A DNA stretch of 64,000 nt from Acidaminobacter sp. (lineage in GTDB: Bacteria; Bacillota; Clostridia; Peptostreptococcales; Acidaminobacteraceae). A program made the position numbers and the translations under genes. Positions 34,022-44,005 of this stretch are shown here, one piece after another. Within the stretch, counting starts at the first letter, position 1; each line of letters begins with the position of its first letter. The notes below the pieces were generated by a model. It saw only the letters and a program-made list of their open reading frames with translations. It was not told the origin of the DNA and made no database searches. The stretch covers positions 1-64,000 of the forward strand of contig NZ_JAOTSB010000013.1 of the NCBI RefSeq assembly GCF_030247605.1. Reading direction: 5' to 3'.

Positions 34022-34669
34022 CTAAAGCTTCACATTCTCCCCAGTCATCATCAGGATCACACGCTCACAGATATTGGTGGCATGGTCCGCAATCCGCTCG
34101 AGATAGCGCCCCACCAGAATCAACCCAATAATCTGATCCTCCTGATTCTCCCGGATCTTGATCAGATGAAGCAGTTCTCTGTAAATCTCTTCGTACAGCG
34201 TGTCGACTTCATCATCTTTTCGCGCCGTGGCATACGCCAATTCTATATCGTGCTGGAAGTAAGCCCTGAGACTGGCCTCCAGCATCTCCCGCACTTTCTT
34301 CTCCATGATGGGGAGCCTTTCGAGCGGCTTGACCAGCTCATATTTTCCAAGGCTGATAACGACTTCCGCAATATTACAGCTGTAATCACCAACACGCTCC
34401 AGATCCGTCACAATCTTGATAATGCTGACCATTTGCCTCAAATCAGAGGCCAGCGGGCTCTGGGTAGCAGCGAGAGTTATGCACAAATTCTCAATTTCCT
34501 TTTCGAGTTTATTGATTTCAGGGTCCTGAGCCAGAATCTGCTTAGCGATACGCGCGTCCTGCCGGACAAAGGCCTCCATAGCCTGTCCAATGCTCCCTGC
34601 CGATAGTCGGCTCATATACTCAACTTTGCTGTGGATCTCCCTGATTCTATCCTCCATTTGCTCTCTCAT
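34022..34669 (-). CDS. phoU: Phosphate signalling protein PhoU
   Basis: A 215-residue all-helical protein with two three-helix repeats, each carrying an E/DxxxD metal-type motif (DLERVGDYSCNIAE and YLERIADHATNICE). PhoU links the Pst transporter to the Pho two-component sensor and keeps phosphate uptake in check. It is the last gene of the pst operon, 68-70 bases after pstB. Confidence 0.95.
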   Translation of the reverse strand: MREQMEDRIREIHSKVEYMSRLSAGSIGQAMEAFVRQDARIAKQILAQDPEINKLEKEIENLCITLAATQSPLASDLRQMVSIIKIVTDLERVGDYSCNIAEVVISLGKYELVKPLERLPIMEKKVREMLEASLRAYFQHDIELAYATARKDDEVDTLYEEIYRELLHLIKIRENQEDQIIGLILVGRYLERIADHATNICERVILMMTGENVKL

Positions 34670-34736
34670 GAGCGCGTCTTCCTCCTCATTGAACGGGTGG
34701 GACTCACCCTCCCTGCGAACCGCTCACGTGCCAGAT

Positions 34737-35516
34737 TTAACCGAACCGACCCGTAATGTAATCCTCTGTGCGCTTGTCCCTCGGATTGGAGAAAATTGCT
34801 TCAGTCTTGTCGTATTCGATCAAGTCCCCCATCAGAAAGAACGCGGTCTTGTCAGAAATTCTGGCCGCCTGCTGCATGGAGTGGGTGACAATGGCAATGG
34901 TATACTCCTGCTTCAAACTGTCCATCAGTTCCTCAACCTTCAGTGTCGCGATTGGGTCGAGGGCAGAAGTCGGCTCGTCCATCAGGATGACATCCGGCTG
35001 GACCGCGATACACCGCGCGATGCAAAGGCGCTGCTGCTGACCGCCCGAAAGCCCGTAAGCATTGTCGTTAAGACGGTCCTTGACCTCATCCCATAGGGCA
35101 GCGCTCTTGAGGCTGGCCTCCGCTATTTCCATCAATAGTTTTTTATCCTTGATCCCATGGATTTTGGGGCCATAGACGACGTTTTCAAAGATGGATTTAG
35201 GGAACGGATTCGGCTTTTGGAAGACCATGCCGACCTTGGTTCTGAGCTCCTCAACCCGCATGGATTTATCGAAAATATCATTGCCGTGGTAAAGGATTTC
35301 GCCGGTGGTGCGGACGATTGGCACATTTTCGATCATTCGGTTCAAAGTCTTGATGAATGTGGACTTGCCACAGCCGGATGGGCCTATGATGGCCGTGATT
35401 TTGTTCTTCTCTATTTGCATATTGATGTTCTTAAGAGCCTGGTCGTTGCCGTACCAAAGGTTTAAGCCCCGTACATCAAAGACATTGTTTTCAATTTCAG
35501 GGTTTTGAATGTTCAA
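34737..35516 (-). CDS. pstB: Phosphate ABC transporter ATPase PstB
   Basis: A 259-residue ABC ATPase with Walker [10 protein letters not shown], signature [16 protein letters not shown] and Walker [14 protein letters not shown], all diagnostic of PstB. TTG at 35516 is chosen because GGAGG lies 8 bases upstream. An ATG at 35531 overlaps that site and follows the pstA stop directly, so it remains possible through coupling (264 residues). Confidence 0.95.
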   Translation of the reverse strand: MNIQNPEIENNVFDVRGLNLWYGNDQALKNINMQIEKNKITAIIGPSGCGKSTFIKTLNRMIENVPIVRTTGEILYHGNDIFDKSMRVEELRTKVGMVFQKPNPFPKSIFENVVYGPKIHGIKDKKLLMEIAEASLKSAALWDEVKDRLNDNAYGLSGGQQQRLCIARCIAVQPDVILMDEPTSALDPIATLKVEELMDSLKQEYTIAIVTHSMQQAARISDKTAFFLMGDLIEYDKTEAIFSNPRDKRTEDYITGRFG

Positions 35517-35532
35517 AAGGATCTCCTCCATA

Positions 35533-36492
35533 TTAGAAGCGCTTCTGGAACTTGTTCCGTATGATGATAGCGACAGAATTCAGGATAAACAGAACTGCCA
35601 GGAGAACGACAATGGTTGCCGCGGCAAGGTTCGCGTATTCCGGTGTCAGTACGGTATCCAGCGTCCAGTAGTAAATCTGGATAGGCAGCGCGGTAAAGTC
35701 ATCCATAACGCTGTCAGGTATTTTCAATATGAGCGTCGGAATGCCCAGGACGACCAGCGGCGCAGTTTCTCCAATAGCTCTGGACATGGCGAGAATGGAT
35801 CCGGTGAGGATGCCAGGCAGCGCCACCGGCAGAACGACTTTGCGGATCGTCGTCCATTTGTCTGCGCCCATGCCGTAAGAGGCTTCCCGCAGGAATCCCG
35901 GAACCGCTTTGATGGCTTCCTGGCTGGCGACCACGACGGTTGGCAGAACCAGGAGGGACATGGTAAGTCCGCCTGCCAGTATGCTGGAGCCCAGGTTCAG
36001 CATCCGCCCGAAGACGGCCAGGCCGAGGAGTCCGAAGATCACGGACGGTACGCTGGCAAGGTTGGAAATATTGACTTTGATAAAGCGCTGGATGCGCCCT
36101 TTCGCAGCATATTCCTCAAGATAGATGGCTGTTGACACACCGAGAATCAAGGTTACCGGCACGACAATGAGCATGAGGTAAACGGTTCCGAGGATCGCGC
36201 CATATATGCCCGCCTTATCAGCGAACCTTGAGAGATTGGAGGTCAGGAACTGAAGATCCAGCCAGCCGGCACTTTGAACACCTATTCGATATAAGAGGAT
36301 GGCTAAAACGACGAGGGCAAACACGGTTGACAGTGAGAACAAATGCTTGAGGCCGTTGTTGAGTCTGACACGACGCTCAATGCGGCCGCTGTCAATTTTC
36401 ACTTTATAGCGCTCGAAAGCGTGCGTTTGATCTGTCTCAAGCATGGTGTCTTCCCTGCCTTCTCTGAGGAATTCTAGTTTAGCTGCGCTCAT
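35533..36492 (-). CDS. pstA: Phosphate ABC transporter permease PstA
   Basis: A 319-residue permease with six helices and a cytoplasmic N-terminal extension of about 50 residues. The EAA-like loop [20 protein letters not shown] and the [14 protein letters not shown] segment are typical of PstA. ATG 36492 is 7 bases after GGGAGG and overlaps the pstC stop by one base (TGATG). Confidence 0.95.
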   Translation of the reverse strand: MSAAKLEFLREGREDTMLETDQTHAFERYKVKIDSGRIERRVRLNNGLKHLFSLSTVFALVVLAILLYRIGVQSAGWLDLQFLTSNLSRFADKAGIYGAILGTVYLMLIVVPVTLILGVSTAIYLEEYAAKGRIQRFIKVNISNLASVPSVIFGLLGLAVFGRMLNLGSSILAGGLTMSLLVLPTVVVASQEAIKAVPGFLREASYGMGADKWTTIRKVVLPVALPGILTGSILAMSRAIGETAPLVVLGIPTLILKIPDSVMDDFTALPIQIYYWTLDTVLTPEYANLAAATIVVLLAVLFILNSVAIIIRNKFQKRF

Positions 36493-37415
36493 CAATATTC
36501 CTCCCTGTATTTATGAGAAATATGCTGGGCAATGAGGTTCATGACTAAGGTAAACAAGAACAGAATGAGACCGACGGCATAAAGGCTGTAATAGCCCACT
36601 GTGCCGCTGCCGGCGTCACCGCTGGTAAACTCGACAATATATGCCGTCATGGTCTGCATGGACTGAGTGATGTCCAGAGTGAAATTCTTGGAGCTGCCGC
36701 TGGCAATGGTGACAATCATGGTTTCGCCAATCGCACGTGAAACCGCCAAAACAATAGAGGACATAATACCTGAAATTGCCGCTGGAATGACGACCTTAAA
36801 GGTCACTTCCAGCCGGGTGGAACCCAGTCCCAGTGCGCCTTCCCGCATGATATTAGGGACGGCGTTCATGGCGTCCTCGGATAGAGAGGCTACCAACGGA
36901 ATGATCATGATGCCCATGACGAGTCCGGGGCTTAACGCGTTCTTGGCGCCCAGCGTTGGAATCAGTTTCATTAACAAAGGTGTCACAAAGGAATAGGCAA
37001 AGAAGCCATAGACTATGGTCGGGATACCGGCGAGGACTTCCATGATGGGCTTAAGGGTGCGGCGCGTTCTCTCCGAGGCGAACTGACTCAGGTAGATCGC
37101 AGCGGTCAGTCCTACCGGCACCGCGACGAGCATGGCGATCATGGAGGTAATGATGGTCCCGGTGATCAGCGGCAAAATGCCAAAGGACGGCTCAGCAGCG
37201 AGCGGCGCGAGCTTAGTACTGAAAACCTGAGCGACCGGCACCTGGCTGAAAAACTTTGCTGCGTCCGTGACCAGGGTTATTATAATGCCAAAGGTGGTGA
37301 ACACCGAAACGAAGGCCATGACGAAAAAGAATTTTGGCATAAAGCGGTCAGAGATGTGCTTTTTATTCAGGATGTTGGTTTGAATCAATTGTCGAACGTG
37401 CGTATCTTGACTCAT
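36492..37415 (-). CDS. pstC: Phosphate ABC transporter permease PstC
   Basis: A 307-residue permease. IMREGALGLGSTRLEVTFKV is the EAA loop, and AVSRAIGETMIVTIASG is the matching motif in PstC. ATG 37415 has GGAG 8 bases upstream; a GTG at 37424 overlaps that site. It lies about 100 bases after pstS. Confidence 0.95.
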   Translation of the reverse strand: MSQDTHVRQLIQTNILNKKHISDRFMPKFFFVMAFVSVFTTFGIIITLVTDAAKFFSQVPVAQVFSTKLAPLAAEPSFGILPLITGTIITSMIAMLVAVPVGLTAAIYLSQFASERTRRTLKPIMEVLAGIPTIVYGFFAYSFVTPLLMKLIPTLGAKNALSPGLVMGIMIIPLVASLSEDAMNAVPNIMREGALGLGSTRLEVTFKVVIPAAISGIMSSIVLAVSRAIGETMIVTIASGSSKNFTLDITQSMQTMTAYIVEFTSGDAGSGTVGYYSLYAVGLILFLFTLVMNLIAQHISHKYREEY

Positions 37416-37517
37416 CTTTTTCACTCCATTGTTTGTTCAGACAAAACTTCAAGATGGGCAGCCCCCGCCCCCACCTTGAAGTCTGAATTGTTGATTCGAA
37501 TTTCAGCTTCCGGTCGA

Positions 37518-38513
37518 TTATTGAATCGCTTCGAGCTGAGTCAGGTACTCTGCGTAAGTCGCTTCCGGAAGCGGTGCGAAGCCGTTCTCGCCAGCGAGTC
37601 TTGCTGCGCCTTCAGGTGACACGACATATTTCGCGTAGTCGAGAACCTGCGGCTTTTCTTTTGCGTAGTTGAGGTTCAGGTAAGTGTAGACGAGCCTTGT
37701 GAAGCCACCGTACGGAAGCTCTTCGCCGATGGTCTCAAGAGTAGGCTCCACCGGGCCATTGCCAAAGTCGACTTTTACAGCGACCAGTTTATCTGTGTTG
37801 GTTGTATAGTAACCGAAGCCAAAGAACGCGATGGCATTTTTATCTTGAGAGACGAGGTCAACCAGCGTGGAATACTCTTGTTGGAGGTTGGCGGTTGCGA
37901 CCATCGGCTGCTTATCCAGGATCGTTTCAGCGAAGAATTCGTAGGTGCCGTGGTTCTCATTCGGACCGTAGAATTTGATTTCTTCTGCAGGCCAGTCAGC
38001 TCTGATGTCAGACCAGAGGACTTTGTCGTCTGCTTTGTAGCTGCCGGAGAGGAACATTTTGACGATTTCTTCTTGAGTCATTTCGGTTGCCCAGGTGTTC
38101 TCCGGATTGATGACCATAGTCAGGCCATCATAGGCAAGTTTAATTTCCATGACGTTGTCGCCCATTTTGAGGCCCTTTTCTTCGAGCTGCGCGATTTCTT
38201 CGTCTTTAATCTTTCTGGAAGCGTCGGAGAAGTCCGTATCACCTGGGATGAATTTCTTAAAGCCGGCGGAAGAACCTGCGCGGCCGACCTGGACGCTGAC
38301 TTCGTTCTGCTCGTTAACCATGTATTCTTCAGCGATGTGAGCCATGAGTGGATAAACCGTACCGGAACCGTCGACGATGACGTCGCCGCTGAGTGCTTCA
38401 ACTTGCTCAGCAGGTTCTGCTGCCGGAGCTTCAGCCGCAGGTTGGGAGCATGCTGCCAGCGAACCGACAATCCCAAGGGTCAACATCAGTACGAGTGCTT
38501 TTTTCTTTAACAT
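37518..38513 (-). CDS. pstS: Phosphate-binding lipoprotein PstS
   Basis: A 331-residue substrate-binding protein. The lipoprotein signal ends LAACSQ (lipidated Cys about residue 22), then an Ala/Glu/Pro-rich linker. The phosphate-site segments DGSGTVYPLM and GRAGSSAGFKKF and the FSDASR stretch are present. It opens the pstSCAB-phoU operon, preceded by an 11-bp-phased PhoP-box array. Confidence 0.95.
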   Translation of the reverse strand: MLKKKALVLMLTLGIVGSLAACSQPAAEAPAAEPAEQVEALSGDVIVDGSGTVYPLMAHIAEEYMVNEQNEVSVQVGRAGSSAGFKKFIPGDTDFSDASRKIKDEEIAQLEEKGLKMGDNVMEIKLAYDGLTMVINPENTWATEMTQEEIVKMFLSGSYKADDKVLWSDIRADWPAEEIKFYGPNENHGTYEFFAETILDKQPMVATANLQQEYSTLVDLVSQDKNAIAFFGFGYYTTNTDKLVAVKVDFGNGPVEPTLETIGEELPYGGFTRLVYTYLNLNYAKEKPQVLDYAKYVVSPEGAARLAGENGFAPLPEATYAEYLTQLEAIQ

Positions 38514-38650
38514 TTACAAGTCCTCCTAGTAGTCTCTTATTGGTTGTTTTTTGTTTTTTCGTTGATTGACTGGTTGAGGGCTTTCCTCGCGGGGCGTTTT
38601 GTCTTGCCTCAACCTTACAAACTGAGTTTAGCACGGAAAATTGGTCCTTG

Positions 38651-38689
38651 TGTTTTGTCAAAGTTAAGCGATTGTTAAATCCATGTTGA
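38651..38689 (-). promoter_or_regulatory. PhoP-box array upstream of pstS
   Basis: Read on the minus strand, hexamers TCAACA (38689-38684), TTAACA (38678-38673), TTAACT (38667-38662) and AAAACA (38656-38651) recur exactly every 11 bases. This matches the TT(A/T/C)ACA-N5 direct repeats bound by PhoP-type regulators in Bacillota. Confidence 0.75.
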
Positions 38690-38725
38690 ATCTTGCGTGG
38701 TAAAATATGGATGATAAGCATAGTT

Positions 38726-38754
38726 AGGAAGGCGGTGTCAGACACTGCCTTCCT
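38726..38754. repeat. GGTGTCAGACAC palindromic repeat with long outer stem
   Basis: AGGAAGGC...GCCTTCCT flanks enclose GTGTCAGACAC, giving a 29-base palindrome between divergent pstS and luxS. Confidence 0.85.
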
Positions 38755-38766
38755 GATATGATAAGT

Positions 38767-38793
38767 GGAAAAAGGTACGTCGCACCTTTTTCC
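38767..38793. other. Hairpin upstream of luxS
   Basis: GGAAAAAGGT and ACCTTTTTCC arms around a seven-base loop. It may be a leader stem for luxS or part of the adjacent repeat. Confidence 0.5.
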
Positions 38794-38852
38794 CCCTTCA
38801 AAGATGTGATATTCTGGAGATAGTATTTTAACGAAAAGGAGTCTGATCCCCC

Positions 38853-39326
38853 TTGAAAAAAATTGAAAGCTTTACAGTAGACCACTTACGTCTAAATCTG
38901 GGCGTCTACGTCTCCAGAGTCGATCAAATCGGCGCTGAAACCGTGACGACCTTTGACCTTCGCATGAAGTACCCAAATAAAGAGCGTCTGGACAACGGCG
39001 CCATCCACACCCTGGAGCACTTGATCGCGACCTTTGTGAGGAATGATGAGGAATTTGCCTCCAGGATCCTCTATTTCGGACCTATGGGCTGTCTGACAGG
39101 GATGTACTTGCTGGTCCACGGGGTGTACACCTCTGAGGAAATCCTGCCGCTGCTGAAGCGCGCCTTCGCCTTTGCGGCTGATTATAATGGCGAGCTCCCA
39201 GGCGTCAGCGCTATAGAATGCGGCAACTATGAGCTTCATAATCTGGAAGGCGCTAAACTTGAGGCTGCAGCTTATTTGGAAGTGCTCAGCCATGCAGGAC
39301 CGGAAAACTTGAATTATCCGCAGTAG
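38853..39326 (+). CDS. luxS: S-ribosylhomocysteine lyase (AI-2 synthase)
   Basis: A 157-residue LuxS. It has the metal motif HTLEH, the catalytic Cys in GPMGCLTGMY and the third metal ligand in ECGNYELHN. It splits S-ribosylhomocysteine to homocysteine and DPD, the AI-2 precursor. The start is TTG at 38853, with GGAG 11 bases upstream, longer than ideal. No better start exists because the family N-terminus begins here. It lies about 80 bases before mtnN, its upstream step in the activated-methyl cycle. Confidence 0.95.
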   Translation: MKKIESFTVDHLRLNLGVYVSRVDQIGAETVTTFDLRMKYPNKERLDNGAIHTLEHLIATFVRNDEEFASRILYFGPMGCLTGMYLLVHGVYTSEEILPLLKRAFAFAADYNGELPGVSAIECGNYELHNLEGAKLEAAAYLEVLSHAGPENLNYPQ

Positions 39327-39407
39327 TGCACGTCCCTGCAAAAGGCATCCCTGAGTCATATCAAATTGAAGTCTAGGATATCATGAGCTTATTGAGAGGA
39401 GTCCCTT

Positions 39408-40106
39408 ATGACAAAAATTGCGATTATAGGCGCCATGGATTTGGAAACGGAACAGCTGAAGGCGCTGATGACCATCGGCAAAAAAAAGGTAGTGGCTGGC
39501 ATTACCTTCTTCGACGGAAAACTTAAGGAACAGGATGTCATTGTGGCGACCTGCGGCGTAGGCAAAGTGAACGCTGCGGTGTGCACCCAAATTATGATTT
39601 CGGAGTTTGGCGCTGGCACCGTGATCAACACGGGCGTTTCCGGTGCAATCCACCACAGCCTGAATGTGGGAGATATAGTCATTTCAACGGATTGCCTTCA
39701 GCATGACGTGGATTGTACGGCCTTTGGCTATTCCCACGGCATGATCCCGCGCATGGAGACTTCCGTATTTCCAGCGGATGCTGCTTTGGTCGAGCTTGCC
39801 TACGCGGTCAGCCAGGCGCACATTAAGGATCACCAGGTATTTAAAGGCCGGATCGTCTCCGGGGACCAGTTTGTCGCGTCGCCTGACCGGAAGGATTTTA
39901 TTGAGAAGGTCTTCAGCGCTTACACTACCGAAATGGAAGGCGCTTCTATTGCCCACGTTTGTCACTTGAATCAAGTGCCGTTTGTGATCATCAGGGCTAT
40001 GTCCGACAAAGCGGATGGTTCGGCCCATGTCAATTTTGACGAATTCGCGGTTATGGCAGCTGAGAATTCCAACCGCATTGTTCTGGGAATGCTGGACAAA
40101 ATATAA
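39408..40106 (+). CDS. mtnN: 5'-methylthioadenosine/S-adenosylhomocysteine nucleosidase
   Basis: A 232-residue MTA/SAH nucleosidase. IAIIGAMDLETEQ carries the catalytic Glu at position 13, INTGVSGA the purine pocket, EMEGASIAHVC the ribose contacts, and RAMSDKADG the catalytic Asp. It makes S-ribosylhomocysteine for LuxS and recycles methylthioadenosine. An AGGAG site precedes the ATG. Bases 39470-39487 inside it (residues MTIGKKK) match the dispersed GACCATCGGCAAAA motif. Confidence 0.95.
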   Translation: MTKIAIIGAMDLETEQLKALMTIGKKKVVAGITFFDGKLKEQDVIVATCGVGKVNAAVCTQIMISEFGAGTVINTGVSGAIHHSLNVGDIVISTDCLQHDVDCTAFGYSHGMIPRMETSVFPADAALVELAYAVSQAHIKDHQVFKGRIVSGDQFVASPDRKDFIEKVFSAYTTEMEGASIAHVCHLNQVPFVIIRAMSDKADGSAHVNFDEFAVMAAENSNRIVLGMLDKI

Positions 40107-40149
40107 GAAAGTTTTCGTTTTGAAACATAAAGATCAATGAGATCAAGTA

Positions 40150-40193
40150 AGGGACGCAGACAGAATCAATTTCTGTCCGCGTCCCTGTTTTGT
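40150..40193 (+). terminator. Intrinsic terminator of luxS-mtnN
   Basis: AGGGACGCAGACAGAA and TTCTGTCCGCGTCCCT arms with one mismatch, followed by GTTTTGTTT. The right arm contains GTCCGCGTC, resembling the second dispersed repeat family. Confidence 0.85.
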
Positions 40194-40278
40194 TTGTCAC
40201 AGTAAGTTTGGTGCCCTGCAAATTCTTAAACTGCAACATACTATAGGCCGCGACACCACTCTTAACGCCTGAACGTAA

Positions 40279-40310
40279 AAAAACGCACCAGCCAAAGCCG
40301 ATGCGTTTTT
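40279..40310 (-). terminator. Intrinsic terminator of sstT
   Basis: AAAAACGCA and TGCGTTTTT arms; a 14-base loop. Confidence 0.75.
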
Positions 40311-40340
40311 ACATTCAAATTTTTATAAGCTTCTTACTGA

Positions 40341-41588
40341 TTACTCGACGTCAACCGCTCTATTTTCAAAGACAATAGGCTCGCCTGCTTTACGCTTCTT
40401 AGCGTACTCTGCAGTCGCTGTAAAGAGAACGTCTGTAGATGAGTTCAGCGCTGTTTCGCAAGAATCCTGAAGGACGCCGACGATAAAGCCAACGCCGACA
40501 ACCTGCATAGCGACGTCATTTGGAATACCGAACAAGCTTGCAGCAAGCGGGATGAGGAGGAGTGAACCACCTGCAACGCCGGAAGCGCCGCATGCGCTGA
40601 CTGCTGACAGGACGCTGAGGATAACCGCTGTAGGCAGATCGACAGGAATGCCTAGTGTATGAACCGCAGCAAGTGTCAATACTGAAATGGTAACCGCAGC
40701 GCCAGCCATATTGATCGTTGCGCCGAGCGGAATGGATACAGAATAAGTGTCTTTGTCGAGATTAAGGCTTTCGCAAAGTCTCATGTTGACTGGGATATTC
40801 GCAGCGGAGCTTCTTGTAAAGAACGCAGTCAAGCCGCTCTCTTTAAGGCATCTGAATACAAGCGGGAACGGGTTTTTGCGGATGTTGAACCATACGATCA
40901 GCGGATTGACAACGAGTGCAATAAAGAACATTGTACCAATCAGAACCGCGAGCAACTGTCCATAACCAAGCAATGTGCCGAGGCCACTAGTCGCAATGGA
41001 GTCAAATACCAGACCCATGATGCCGAGCGGCGCGAAGCCAATGACCCAGCGAACCATTTGGGAAAGTGCGTCAGCGAAGTTGGTGATCATTGTCTTTGTC
41101 GTATCAGGAGCATGTCTGAGCGCCAATCCAAGTACGACTGCCCATGAAAGAACGCCAATGTAGTTTGCGTTCATCAAAGCACGGACCGGGTTGTCAACGA
41201 TATTGAGAAGAAGCGCTTTAAGAACTTCTGTGACACCACCAGGTGCCGCAATGCCTTCTACGCCAGTTGTAAGTACCAAAGTAACAGGGAACATGAAGCT
41301 GACAATAACCGCGACAAGACCAGCTACAAAAGTACCGAGCAAGTAAAGGGCAATGATCCCTTTCATGTTGGTTTGCTGACCGTGCTTATGCTGGGAGATC
41401 GCGCCCATGACGAGGAAGAATACCAAAACCGGCGCAATAGCTTTCAACGCGCCAACAAAAAGTGAGCCAAAGATCGTGATTGGCTTTGCAGCCTCAGGAA
41501 GTGCAACTGCTAAAATAATACCAATAATAAGACCGATTAAAATACGCTTGACAAGACTTAAATGATTCCACTTATGAAGTAATTGCAT
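40341..41588 (-). CDS. sstT: Serine/threonine:sodium symporter SstT
   Basis: A 415-residue member of the dicarboxylate/amino-acid:cation symporter family. The stretches [30 protein letters not shown] and [19 protein letters not shown] closely resemble E. coli SstT as I recall it. It imports Ser and Thr with sodium. ATG 41588 follows AAGGAGG by 11 bases, and the family N-terminus fits. A frame extending to 41651 has no ribosome site. It is monocistronic. Confidence 0.92.
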   Translation of the reverse strand: MQLLHKWNHLSLVKRILIGLIIGIILAVALPEAAKPITIFGSLFVGALKAIAPVLVFFLVMGAISQHKHGQQTNMKGIIALYLLGTFVAGLVAVIVSFMFPVTLVLTTGVEGIAAPGGVTEVLKALLLNIVDNPVRALMNANYIGVLSWAVVLGLALRHAPDTTKTMITNFADALSQMVRWVIGFAPLGIMGLVFDSIATSGLGTLLGYGQLLAVLIGTMFFIALVVNPLIVWFNIRKNPFPLVFRCLKESGLTAFFTRSSAANIPVNMRLCESLNLDKDTYSVSIPLGATINMAGAAVTISVLTLAAVHTLGIPVDLPTAVILSVLSAVSACGASGVAGGSLLLIPLAASLFGIPNDVAMQVVGVGFIVGVLQDSCETALNSSTDVLFTATAEYAKKRKAGEPIVFENRAVDVE

Positions 41589-42037
41589 AAAGTATGAGTC
41601 CTCCTTAATTCGCTTCGGGAACATAATGTTGTTCCTCAGTGGTGTCGGCATTTCAAATTCGCTGTCAACATCACCAATTCTAACTCAAAATACCGAATAA
41701 GGGAAGAGAAAAATGTTATTATTTTTTAATTTTTTAGTCGAATTAACTGAAAATTGCATACTTTTAGTTAATTCTGAATTTTAATAATATTAGTCAGATC
41801 ACGGTTTATCCAGTCAATTTAATCACAGAAATAACGGTTTACATAATATCCAAACCTCAACACCCGTACCAATTCCCTCTCGAAAAAGTGATATTAACTA
41901 TAAAAATATAAGTTTACATAACACAAGCGCACCCTTCACAGGGTGCGCCGACAAAATAATCTATAAATAACCTAAACCGCCTTCCAATGCCGCGATTTGA
42001 TATTCCAAAGCAGACACGAATGCCCAGCGCCCCCGCT

Positions 42038-42145
42038 TTAAGCGCCTTTACCCCTTTTAGCGACAATCGCAGAGTGAAAAAACATTAAAAGCATTAATCC
42101 GCCGATGGTCAGCATTCCCCAAAATATGCCCGATCTGATCAGCGA
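42038..42145 (-). pseudogene. Possible C-terminal remnant of a membrane protein, or a small membrane peptide
   Basis: Open on the minus strand from 42145 to the TAA at 42040-42038 (35 codons). An ATG at 42115 gives a 25-residue peptide starting MLTIGGLMLLMFFHSAIVAK, with a basic tail. That is the pattern of a last transmembrane helix of a permease. The ribosome site is weak (GGGG). It lies just downstream of the RocB-like peptidase, where amino-acid permeases are often found. Low confidence. Confidence 0.25.
42101..42111 (-). repeat. Dispersed repeat GACCATCGGC (minus-strand copy)
   Basis: A truncated copy of the short motif, downstream of the RocB-like gene and inside the short membrane-like frame. 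Confidence 0.5.
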
Positions 42146-42161
42146 CTAAATAAGCGCTCTG

Positions 42162-43841
42162 TTAGATTGCTGAAGACTCACGCTCTTCCAAAAGAGCCAG
42201 CAGCGTCTCATAAACCAGCTGCGGTGCCACATTAAAGGAATAGTCCCGCTGAATCCGCTCTGTGAACTGGTGGGCGTCCTTGCCATAAGGACCTATATTG
42301 ACCACGGGAAGACTCAACTTTTGCATGTCCTCAATAGGGAGCTTGTATCTGGATCCATAGGCGGGCATGTTGTTCTGAAGGGCGACAATGCGCTCGTTCT
42401 TAGGCGCTGATACAAAACTAAGATCCGAAATATAGGGATAGAACTTCCGGCTCAACACCTTGCGTGCGCTCCCCTGAGCCTGGATCGCATGTTCCACCGC
42501 TTCCAGAAGACGCACGTCCTTGGCCCAGTTGCCCTTGACGTAGTTATGCGGATAATACGGCGGCGAAAAGTACACAATGACTATAGGATCCTTGAAGGAC
42601 CACAGACTGTGAACCGCTTCAACGATCCTCTGCCCGAAGAGGCGCTCGTCAATAGACGGATCCTTAAGCATCTCCGCTTTCAAGGCCTCAATATGAGCTT
42701 TCAGGACCGCTTCCCCACGCTCCTCCTTGACCGCTTCATAGAGGGCCTGATAGGAGATGACTCTGGCGCGCCACGGAAGCAGTCTGTGTTCCATTCGGCT
42801 GGCTTTGCAGTAAATGTCATAGCGCTCATTCAGGACGTTGACTACGTCGGAGAATGCCTCGTGAGCCGCACGGATCATCTTGGACATGACCTCGTCCGGA
42901 GTGCTCTTGTGTGTCGCGTAGTTGAAGTAAAGATTTGTCGCTCTTGCGATCTGGACGGAGTATTCTTCTTTCTGGTCGCGCTGCTGGAGCGTGATTGGCG
43001 GAAGGGACACCTCACCATCCGCTACGTCCGAGAAAGCGACATTTTTATTGATTTTATGAATGATGGCGCCGGCAATCTGGTTGGGGTCAAGGCCCTTAAA
43101 CGGATCCCCCACGTGGGTTTCCTTGCCAATGACATAAAACGACGGCATCAGCTTTCCCACTGTCCCAATATAGATATAGCGGTCCTCGTCCCCCTCATAG
43201 CGCGGGGCCATGTAATCAGTATCCAAGACGGCCAGGTACTCATAGCCCTCCTTTTCCTGAAGGCGAACCAGCTCCGGCACCACTGAAAGCATGCCGCCGG
43301 AATTGCCCTCTTCATCCCCCACTGCAGCGAAGACAATATTTCCGGAGAGATTTTCCACATCCTCGGACAACAGCTCCAGCAAGCTGATGATGATGGCCAC
43401 ACCACATTTCATGTCGAGGATCCCCCTGCCAAACAGCCATTCGCCGGAATCCAGGTCCGCTTTGGCTTCCTCGGACAACGTCACGGTCTTCAACGCTTCA
43501 ATCAGCGCCTCCGGCTTTGTGGCAAGGGACTTGAAATCCCCATAATCGCTGATGCCAACCGTATCTGTGTGACCAATCGTTATGACCGTCTTTTTTGACG
43601 CGTCCTTTTGACCCTCCAACCTGGCCACCACACTGAAACGGCCGAGAGGATCGTTGATAAACGGCTGCTTGACCAGAAGCTGAGGGTTTTGCTTCCAGTA
43701 CGGCAGATCAGACAGCACTTTATAGACCAGTTCGCTCATGGCGAGTTCATCTGAGGTGGCTACGACACTGCGGCAATTGACGAGTTCCAGTGTCAGCCGC
43801 TCTATCCTTTGAGCAAGCGCTTCCTTCTCCATCTTCTCCAT
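42162..43841 (-). CDS. M20-family peptidase, RocB-like (arginine utilisation type)
   Basis: A 559-residue zinc hydrolase. Family M20 features are present: IGHTDTVG (metal His and Asp), GRGILDMKCGVA (bridging Asp) and VGDEEGNSGG (catalytic Glu and metal Glu). The extra insertions and C-terminal part (NVGPYGKDAHQ-like INIGPYGKDAHQ region) resemble RocB, a protein of the Bacillus arginine/ornithine catabolic operon with undefined chemistry. ATG 43841 is 8 bases after GGAGG; an ATG at 43856 overlaps that site. No other roc genes are next to it. Confidence 0.85.
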   Translation of the reverse strand: MEKMEKEALAQRIERLTLELVNCRSVVATSDELAMSELVYKVLSDLPYWKQNPQLLVKQPFINDPLGRFSVVARLEGQKDASKKTVITIGHTDTVGISDYGDFKSLATKPEALIEALKTVTLSEEAKADLDSGEWLFGRGILDMKCGVAIIISLLELLSEDVENLSGNIVFAAVGDEEGNSGGMLSVVPELVRLQEKEGYEYLAVLDTDYMAPRYEGDEDRYIYIGTVGKLMPSFYVIGKETHVGDPFKGLDPNQIAGAIIHKINKNVAFSDVADGEVSLPPITLQQRDQKEEYSVQIARATNLYFNYATHKSTPDEVMSKMIRAAHEAFSDVVNVLNERYDIYCKASRMEHRLLPWRARVISYQALYEAVKEERGEAVLKAHIEALKAEMLKDPSIDERLFGQRIVEAVHSLWSFKDPIVIVYFSPPYYPHNYVKGNWAKDVRLLEAVEHAIQAQGSARKVLSRKFYPYISDLSFVSAPKNERIVALQNNMPAYGSRYKLPIEDMQKLSLPVVNIGPYGKDAHQFTERIQRDYSFNVAPQLVYETLLALLEERESSAI

Positions 43842-44005
43842 TGCATTTTCCTCCATATAACTGCATTATTATAGGCGATTTAACATCTATTACATTCTAT
43901 TATAGTCAATTTCGCACCAAATGCACTATCCAAATTGGATAATTTCCCTATGTGGAGGATAAAGTTTTTTTATGCTCGTTCGTGGTTTTTTACACACCCA
44001 CCCCA

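Larger units (their letters stand above)
41589..42161. other. 573-base gap: sstT leader, a hairpin and a possible gene remnant
   Basis: A/T-rich to about 41900, probably the sstT promoter region, though I could not pick one confident -35/-10 pair. GCGCACCC-TTCACA-GGGTGCGC at 41927-41948 is a stable hairpin. The right end holds the short membrane-like frame described at 42038-42145. Confidence 0.5.

Noticed and set aside
41589..42037. Search for a riboswitch or T-box upstream of sstT
   Set aside because: No conserved core such as a T-box sequence, SAM or lysine motif could be recognised; the stretch is simply A/T-rich.
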